Assembly: GCA_032718475.1 (NCBI GenBank)
Contig: JAUCBJ010001128.1
Coordinates: forward strand, 1-51,673
From: Nemertoderma westbladi
Taxonomy: Eukaryota > Xenacoelomorpha > Nemertodermatida > Nemertodermatidae
Length of the DNA: 51,673 nucleotides
Direction of reading: 5' to 3'
Made by a program: the position numbers and the translations under genes. This document shows positions 43,844-51,673 of this stretch, one piece after another. Numbering within the stretch: position 1 is the stretch's first letter; every line of letters starts with the position of its first letter. The notes under the pieces were generated by a model, which saw nothing but the letters and a program-made list of their open reading frames with translations, made no database searches and was not told the origin of the DNA.

Positions 43844-44533
43844 ATGTCGTCTGCAAGTACAACACAATCCTATGTGATTCCTGGATGTCGTCCGTCCGAT
43901 AACGGATTGGGAGTTCGTTGGGTTCTAGGAAATAAACTGTTTGTGTACCCGAGAGGAGCGACCGAAAACCTACCGGGTCGCACGGAAGTTGAGGCTGGGG
44001 ATTCGGTTGAGGTTTATCCGGTCTCCTGGGAAACCGACCTGTACAACCCCGCGATACGCAAACTGGTAACTGGTTCGCGAGCAACATTCCTCGAAGTACA
44101 AAGAGTGAAGGCGAGTTCGTCAGAAGCCGGTTCGAGGGAGTCCGCGAGTCGACTCCGTCGCAGCTGGTGGGACTGCAGTCGGGAATACCGGGAACACATC
44201 CGGCAGGTTGTAGCCGACCTACAAGGGAACCCAAACTCGGACGACGAACAACTGATACAGAACTACTCCAGCGCCGAGCTCGTATGGGACGCCTGCGAGA
44301 TATTCTTCTTAGAGACCCCCACCGCCGGTGCGCTGGTTCTCCGGTTACTGCGGTGGGTTCAGTCGCACTTCTCTGCGGTTGAGCTCCAGGCCCAGGAACT
44401 ATTGCAGCACAACGAACCGCACCAACACCCGGAGTACTGGAATGTGCTGCACAAGTTTATTCTCCAGGGAAAAGTTAGCCAGGCGAGGCAATTACTGGGG
44501 GCGAGACCCAGTGGGAAGTCAGACATTTATAAG
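43844..44533 (+). CDS. NUP85: nucleoporin NUP85, 5' coding exon (partial)
   Basis: 230 codons that match the N-terminal third of NUP85: SYVIPG near the start, EYREHIRQV, SSAELVWDACEIFFLETPTAG (vertebrates have SAMELIWNLCEILFIE) and FILQGKVSQARQLL (vertebrate LQGRLDEARQML). The exon ends AAG|GTGAGT at 44533/44534 in phase 0, and beyond it the frame becomes AT-rich nonsense and stops, so the remainder (about two thirds of the protein) lies past the window. I prefer the ATG at 43844 (MSSAS); an in-frame ATG at 43802 would add 14 residues with no family support. NUP85 is a scaffold member of the Y (Nup107-160) complex needed for pore assembly and mRNA export. Confidence 0.88.
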
Positions 44534-44539
44534 GTGAGT
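44533..44539 (+). other. NUP85: 5' splice site of the NUP85 exon
   Basis: AAG|GTGAGT is a strong eukaryotic donor. The homology to NUP85 stops exactly here. Confidence 0.85.
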
Positions 44540-44788
44540 AAGATGATTATTCTCAAAAATAAAATTGTAACATGTTCTATTGATATACGTTTATTGTTTT
44601 GGTTATATTAACATTATATTTGTAATAGATACTCCACATTACTGACTGCACGTCAAATAAAAATTAACTGAAATACATAATAATATAACATGACGAAAGA
44701 AAAGTAAACAAGCAATGAATGGACAATGACATATGGAAGGAGAAGATAACACAGGCTATAGTTGCACTTATGAGTGTATCTCTTGTTC

Positions 44789-45358
44789 GGATACATGACC
44801 GAACGTAATCAGGATCGAATGTAACATAGTTATTACGTATCGAACGTAACCGCAATTATGTTACATTGGATCCTATAACTATGTTACATTCGATCTACAA
44901 ATTACTAAGCCCGAATGTAACATTGCCATTTACAGATTTAAAGGAGCAGGTTACAGAGGCGTGTTGGGGGAACCAAAACAATAAACGAAAGTTAACAAAT
45001 GTTACAAGATTATGCAGGTTACTTTTATTTAAAGGCTGAAAGGAGCAGGTTACAGAGGCGTGTTGGGGGAACCAAAACAATAAACGAAAGTTAACACATG
45101 TTACTTAATTGGGTCTTGGGTCTTTTATTTTGTACTCACCAACACCAAACAGTTTCTTCCTGTAAATAAACGAAGCATTTCATCGGTTAACTCCTGAAAT
45201 CAAAACACAACTGAAATAAATGTATGTTACATTCGAGCTTAGTAATTTGTAGATCGAATGTAACATAGTTGTAGGATCCAATGTAACATAATTGAGGTTA
45301 CGCTCGATTCATAAAAACTATGTTACATTCGATCCTGATTACGTTCGGTCTGTCACCC
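44789..45358. mobile_element. MITE with 140-bp inverted ends and 9-bp target duplication (Mutator-like)
   Basis: 570 bp. GACCGAACGTAATCAGGATC at the left recurs inverted at the right, and arm similarity continues for about 140 bp with GAATGTAACAT motifs. CTCTTGTTC at 44780-44788 and 45359-45367 is a perfect 9-bp duplication, as Mutator-like transposons make. Two AGGAGCAGGTTACAGAGGCG modules (44940-44999 and 45039-45095) form its centre. In the NUP85 intron. Confidence 0.85.
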
Positions 45359-45367
45359 CTCTTGTTC

Positions 45368-45818
45368 AATTCAATTCAATTTCTTTTGAATAACATAATG
45401 AACTTAACAATATATTATGTAATTATGAAGACAGTTACACCAAGGTGATACTGATAATTATTGAATAAGCGTTGGTTGATGCTTAATAGAGTATTCAAGG
45501 CATACCAATCAATGTACAAATACTGCATGTAAAGCAATTAACTACGTGCAGACGTGTTTTGTGTACTTACTTACTAAGAACAGACTAAAATACCAAAAAA
45601 TAAATTAAATTATTAAATATAATACCATATATATATCAAATAATTGGTGGTACCGTAACCGTAATAAGATACAAAAGAACAAGAAAATTAGCAATTGAAA
45701 TAATATATTATAATGCGTGTTTATTCTCCATACATAATGGAATAATTAATTAATTAAAATTAGGCCACCGATAAGATTAAAATTTTTTATAGAACATAAA
45801 TAAAAACTTGTAGATCAA
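45368..45818. other. intronic DNA without recognised elements
   Basis: AT-rich NUP85 intron sequence (assuming the intron continues). No gene or RNA seen. Confidence 0.5.
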
Positions 45819-45827
45819 TATAAAAAC

Positions 45828-46776
45828 GGGTGCTGGTGCTGGTCACCTCGCCGCACTGCACTTCGCCGCAGGTCACCTCGCCGCAGATAATGTGCGGCGA
45901 GGTGTCTTTGTGGCGAGGTGTCTCACTGTGAATGCCATTTCGACGCAAATTATCGGACACCTCGCCGCATAAAAAATGTAATAAATAATTATTTGTTGGA
46001 ATTTCTTAAATTTGTCCTGGCGATTTGGTAGTGCGATATTAATTCCACACAAATTTCGACCATAATTTTGCTCTTAACAAAAAAAGTGACTGACAACAAA
46101 TATAAGTATATCAATCCACTACTGCACTAAGAACATTACATTTGTAATTAAGATTTAACATAAACATACAGTATTAACCTTATTACATCATGTTGCTTTA
46201 CTTCCGTTTCCGTACTTAGTTACCGGTACTGCATTACAAAAACTACGTAAACGCATTGTACATGTACGTAAATTGTTATTGTTACATTATGTCAACTTTT
46301 AACAGCGTTCTGGTGAATTACTCGTAACGCTGAAAAGTAATCAATGACCGTATTCTGATCTGACCTCTATGTCAGAATAGGCCTACTCATTATATGTCAT
46401 TCATTCATAGTCCTCTATGAATCTCTATGACCGTATTTTACTATAATCTAATACGTTACTCAAATACTCTTACTGCCTGACTGCTGTACTGTATCTATAA
46501 TAAGAATAACATGTAATATAATACAGTAATTATAATAGAACAACAAACCTTACCGTATTATTTTATTTCTTCTTATAATAATGTCCAATGCCATAAGTAG
46601 GGTTTCTTTTAAATATAGAAATAAATGATTAATATTGACTTGCGGGGAGGTGTCCGAGAATTTGCGGCGAAATGGCATTCACAGTGAGACACCTCGCCGC
46701 AAGACACCTCGCCGCACATTATCTGCGGCGATTTGACTTGCGGCGAAGTGGCAGTGCGGCGAGGTGACCAGCACCC
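45828..46776. mobile_element. MITE with GC-rich inverted ends and 9-bp target duplication (Mutator-like)
   Basis: 949 bp. The left end starts GGGTGCTGG and contains TCACCTCGCCGCA repeats; the right end is its inverse, ending CCAGCACCC at 46776. TATAAAAAC stands on both sides (45819-45827, 46777-46785), a perfect 9-bp duplication. The ends carry several CGGCGAGGTGTC units in both orientations; the interior is AT-rich and non-coding. The left end has an extra TGCTGG copy. In the NUP85 intron. Confidence 0.88.
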
Positions 46777-46785
46777 TATAAAAAC

Positions 46786-47089
46786 GAATCACAAACAAAA
46801 ATGCAATCGAATAAAATAGAACAAAGTCAACAAGATAAAAAAATAACGGGGAAATAAATGCATAGGAATAAATAAAGAACAAAGTTTGTAACTTTATTCG
46901 CAAATGTAATTGTAAATATTAGTTTTCAGTTATGAAATTTTCATTATCTTATGTCGGTGACACAGATGCCGTTCGGTTCAGTTTATTGTAGGTTCTAGGA
47001 TTAATTATTGTGTTATAATTAATTTAGATAATATCAATTATAATTTACCCCGATTAGGGGTAAATAAAAAAAAGGTTTCTATAATTAAA
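46786..47089. other. intronic AT-rich DNA
   Basis: No element recognised between the MITE and the 26-bp satellite. A short A-rich stretch with two AAAAAAGGTTT copies leads into the satellite. Confidence 0.5.
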
Positions 47090-50000
47090 AAAAAGGTTTA
47101 TTTTAGGTTGTATGGATACAAGTTTATTTTAGGTTGTATGGATACAAGTTTATTTTAGGTTGTATGGATACAAGTTTATTTTAGGTTGTATTGATACAAG
47201 TTTATTTTAGGTTGTATGGATACAAGTTTATTTTAGGTTGTATGGATACAAGTTTATTTTAGGTTGTATGGATACAAGTTTATTTTAGGTTGTATGGATA
47301 CAAGTTTATTTTAGGTTGTATGGATACAAGTTTATTTTAGGTTGTATTGATACAAGTTTATTTTAGGTTGTATGGATACAAGTTTATTTTAGGTTGTATG
47401 GATACAAGTTTATTTTAGGTTGTATGGATACAAGTTTATTTTAGGTTGTATGGATACAAGTTTATTTTAGGTTGTATGGATACAAGTTTATTTTAGGTTG
47501 TATGGATACAAGTTTATTTTAGGTTGTATGGATACAAGTTTATTTTAGGTTGTATGGATACAAGTTTATTTTAGGTTGTATGGATACAAGTTTATTTTAG
47601 GTTGTATGGATACAAGTTTATTTTAGGTTGTATGGATACAAGTTTATTTTAGGTTGTATGGATACAAGTTTATTTTAGGTTGTATGGATACAAGTTCATT
47701 TTAGGTTGTATGGATACAAGTTTATTTTAGGTTGTATGGATACAAGTTTATTTTAGGTTGTATGGATACAAGTTTATTTTAGGTTGTATGGATACAAGTT
47801 TATTTTAGGTTGTATGGATACAAGTTTATTTTAGGTTGTATGGATACAAGTTTATTTTAGGTTGTATGGATACAAGTTTATTTTAGGTTGTATGGATACA
47901 AGTTTATTTTAGGTTGTATGGATACAAGTTTATTTTAGGTTGTATGGATACAAGTTTATTTTAGGTTGTATGGATACAAGTTTATTTTAGGTTGTATGGA
48001 TACAAGTTTATTTTAGGTTGTATGGATACAAGTTTATTTTAGGTTGTATGGATACAAGTTTATTTTAGGTTGTATGGATACAAGTTTATTTTAGGTTGTA
48101 TGGATACAAGTTTATTTTAGGTTGTATGGATACAAGTTTATTTTAGGTTGTATGGATACAAGTTTATTTTAGGTTGTATGGATACAAGTTTATTTTAGGT
48201 TGTATGGATACAAGTTTATTTTAGGTTGTATGGATACAAGTTTATTTTAGGTTGTATGGATACAAGTTTATTTTAGGTTGTATGGATACAAGTTTATTTT
48301 AGGTTGTATGGATACAAGTTTATTTTAGGTTGTATGGATACAAGTTTATTTTAGGTTGTATGGATACAAGTTTATTTTAGGTTGTATGGATACAAGTTTA
48401 TTTTAGGTTGTATGGATACAAGTTTATTTTAGGTTGTATGGATACAAGTTTATTTTAGGTTGTATGGATACAAGTTTATTTTAGGTTGTATGGATACAAG
48501 TTTATTTTAGGTTGTATGGATACAAGTTTATTTTAGGTTGTATGGATACAAGTTTATTTTAGGTTGTATGGATACAAGTTTATTTTAGGTTGTATGGATA
48601 CAAGTTTATTTTAGGTTGTATGGATACAAGTTTATTTTAGGTTGTATGGATACAAGTTTATTTTAGGTTGTATGGATACAAGTTTATTTTAGGTTGTATG
48701 GATACAAGTTTATTTTAGGTTGTATGGATACAAGTTTATTTTAGGTTGTATGGATACAAGTTTATTTTAGGTTGTATGGATACAAGTTTATTTTAGGTTG
48801 TATGGATACAAGTTTATTTTAGGTTGTATGGATACAAGTTTATTTTAGGTTGTATGGATACAAGTTTATTTTAGGTTGTATGGATACAAGTTTATTTTAG
48901 GTTGTATGGATACAAGTTTATTTTAGGTTGTATGGATACAAGTTTATTTTAGGTTGTATGGATACAAGTTTATTTTAGGTTGTATGGATACAAGTTTATT
49001 TTAGGTTGTATGGATACAAGTTTATTTTAGGTTGTATGGATACAAGTTTATTTTAGGTTGTATGGATACAAGTTTATTTTAGGTTGTATGGATACAAGTT
49101 TATTTTAGGTTGTATGGATACAAGTTTATTTTAGGTTGTATGGATACAAGTTTATTTTAGGTTGTATGGATACAAGTTTATTTTAGGTTGTATGGATACA
49201 AGTTTATTTTAGGTTGTATGGATACAAGTTTATTTTAGGTTGTATGGATACAAGTTTATTTTAGGTTGTATGGATACAAGTTTATTTTAGGTTGTATGGA
49301 TACAAGTTTATTTTAGGTTGTATGGATACAAGTTTATTTTAGGTTGTATGGATACAAGTTTATTTTAGGTTGTATGGATACAAGTTTATTTTAGGTTGTA
49401 TGGATACAAGTTTATTTTAGGTTGTATGGATACAAGTTTATTTTAGGTTGTATGGATACAAGTTTATTTTAGGTTGTATGGATACAAGTTTATTTTAGGT
49501 TGTATGGATACAAGTTTATTTTAGGTTGTATGGATACAAGTTTATTTTAGGTTGTATGGATACAAGTTTATTTTAGGTTGTATGGATACAAGTTTATTTT
49601 AGGTTGTATGGATACAAGTTTATTTTAGGTTGTATGGATACAAGTTTATTTTAGGTTGTATGGATACAAGTTTATTTTAGGTTGTATGGATACAAGTTTA
49701 TTTTAGGTTGTATGGATACAAGTTTATTTTAGGTTGTATGGATACAAGTTTATTTTAGGTTGTATGGATACAAGTTTATTTTAGGTTGTATGGATACAAG
49801 TTTATTTTAGGTTGTATGGATACAAGTTTATTTTAGGTTGTATGGATACAAGTTTATTTTAGGTTGTATGGATACAAGTTTATTTTAGGTTGTATGGATA
49901 CAAGTTTATTTTAGGTTGTATGGATACAAGTTTATTTTAGGTTGTATGGATACAAGTTTATTTTAGGTTGTATGGATACAAGTTTATTTTAGGTTGTATG

Positions 50001-51673
50001 GATACAAGTTTATTTTAGGTTGTATGGATACAAGTTTATTTTAGGTTGTATGGATACAAGTTTATTTTAGGTTGTATGGATACAAGTTTATTTTAGGTTG
50101 TATGGATACAAGTTTATTTTAGGTTGTATGGATACAAGTTTATTTTAGGTTGTATGGATACAAGTTTATTTTAGGTTGTATGGATACAAGTTTATTTTAG
50201 GTTGTATGGATACAAGTTTATTTTAGGTTGTATGGATACAAGTTTATTTTAGGTTGTATGGATACAAGTTTATTTTAGGTTGTATGGATACAAGTTTATT
50301 TTAGGTTGTATGGATACAAGTTTATTTTAGGTTGTATGGATACAAGTTTATTTTAGGTTGTATGGATACAAGTTTATTTTAGGTTGTATGGATACAAGTT
50401 TATTTTAGGTTGTATGGATACAAGTTTATTTTAGGTTGTATGGATACAAGTTTATTTTAGGTTGTATGGATACAAGTTTATTTTAGGTTGTATGGATACA
50501 AGTTTATTTTAGGTTGTATGGATACAAGTTTATTTTAGGTTGTATGGATACAAGTTTATTTTAGGTTGTATGGATACAAGTTTATTTTAGGTTGTATGGA
50601 TACAAGTTTATTTTAGGTTGTATGGATACAAGTTTATTTTAGGTTGTATGGATACAAGTTTATTTTAGGTTGTATGGATACAAGTTTATTTTAGGTTGTA
50701 TGGATACAAGTTTATTTTAGGTTGTATGGATACAAGTTTATTTTAGGTTGTATGGATACAAGTTTATTTTAGGTTGTATGGATACAAGTTTATTTTAGGT
50801 TGTATGGATACAAGTTTATTTTAGGTTGTATGGATACAAGTTTATTTTAGGTTGTATGGATACAAGTTTATTTTAGGTTGTATGGATACAAGTTTATTTT
50901 AGGTTGTATGGATACAAGTTTATTTTAGGTTGTATGGATACAAGTTTATTTTAGGTTGTATGGATACAAGTTTATTTTAGGTTGTATGGATACAAGTTTA
51001 TTTTAGGTTGTATGGATACAAGTTTATTTTAGGTTGTATGGATACAAGTTTATTTTAGGTTGTATGGATACAAGTTTATTTTAGGTTGTATGGATACAAG
51101 TTTATTTTAGGTTGTATGGATACAAGTTTATTTTAGGTTGTATGGATACAAGTTTATTTTAGGTTGTATGGATACAAGTTTATTTTAGGTTGTATGGATA
51201 CAAGTTTATTTTAGGTTGTATGGATACAAGTTTATTTTAGGTTGTATGGATACAAGTTTATTTTAGGTTGTATGGATACAAGTTTATTTTAGGTTGTATG
51301 GATACAAGTTTATTTTAGGTTGTATGGATACAAGTTTATTTTAGGTTGTATGGATACAAGTTTATTTTAGGTTGTATGGATACAAGTTTATTTTAGGTTG
51401 TATGGATACAAGTTTATTTTAGGTTGTATGGATACAAGTTTATTTTAGGTTGTATGGATACAAGTTTATTTTAGGTTGTATGGATACAAGTTTATTTTAG
51501 GTTGTATGGATACAAGTTTATTTTAGGTTGTATGGATACAAGTTTATTTTAGGTTGTATGGATACAAGTTTATTTTAGGTTGTATGGATACAAGTTTATT
51601 TTAGGTTGTATGGATACAAGTTTATTTTAGGTTGTATGGATACAAGTTTATTTTAGGTTGTATGGATACAAGT
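47090..51673. repeat. 26-bp satellite, about 176 copies, open at the window end
   Basis: Units of 26 bp, each with TTGTATGGATACAA and AGTTTATTTTAGG. Only three differing units were seen, all near the left edge (TTGTATTGATAC near 47190 and 47346, and TTCATT near 47697); the next 4 kb look identical. Each unit has a 6-bp dyad (TTGTAT/ATACAA around GG). Not a CRISPR array, since there are no spacers. Confidence 0.97.

Noticed and set aside
47090-51673. CRISPR array
   Set aside because: Direct repeats without unique spacers in a eukaryotic intron; plain satellite.
1-51673. tRNA or rRNA genes
   Set aside because: No cloverleaf-like or rRNA-like sequence was noticed in reading the window; a covariance search was not possible.

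Overview
The window is eukaryotic and almost certainly from an invertebrate animal. It carries metazoan single-copy genes (SAYSD1, DDX47, an ATF7IP-like gene, the 5' part of NUP85), one clear GT splice donor, long AT-rich noncoding tracts and many animal-type transposons (BEL/Pao, Ty3/Gypsy, APE-type non-LTR elements, an ISL2EU-like foldback element, MITEs with 9-bp target duplications). Nothing looks prokaryotic. The species cannot be named from the sequence. The octamers TAGGCCTA and TACCGGTA recur in the noncoding DNA and may be a lineage signature.

Layout. 1-2302 (minus): a broken gene joining a DEDD-type 3'-5' exonuclease-like domain to a CCHC zinc knuckle. 2303-3407: AT-rich DNA with a 100-bp tandem repeat. 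3408-12621 (minus): a decayed BEL/Pao retrotransposon (long low-complexity Gag, protease, RT, RNase H, integrase, DUF5641-like tail). Its integrase is split by about 2 kb of nested insertions (about 4239-6281). 12622-14180: AT-rich DNA without genes. 14181-24276: a 27-bp minisatellite of roughly 250 copies, interrupted at 15902-19169 by a decayed non-LTR retrotransposon (minus).

24808-27145 (minus): two compact, apparently intronless host genes, SAYSD1 and DDX47. 27146-34297: intergenic DNA rich in tandem and dispersed repeats. 34306-36216 (plus): an intronless 636-aa ATF7IP/MCAF-like gene with the C-terminal fibronectin III domain and an overlapping upstream ORF. 37110-37692: a Ty3/Gypsy RT fragment. 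38710-41449: a hairpin, a MITE-like element and a 2.04-kb foldback transposon with a YqaJ-like nuclease remnant. 41608-43755 (plus): a 5'-truncated non-LTR retrotransposon with an intact RT ORF, ending about 50-90 bp before the NUP85 start. 43844-44533: first recognisable NUP85 coding exon. The rest is NUP85 intron as far as can be seen: two MITEs with 9-bp target duplications and a very homogeneous 26-bp satellite that runs off the window.

The host genes serve general functions: ribosome-associated quality control at the ER (SAYSD1), rRNA processing (DDX47), heterochromatin and SETDB1/MBD-linked silencing (ATF7IP), nuclear pore scaffold (NUP85). They do not form one pathway. The most unusual items are the exonuclease/zinc-knuckle pseudogene beside the BEL element, the YqaJ-bearing foldback element, the both-strand-open 27-bp minisatellite, and the rebuilt NUP85 5' region.
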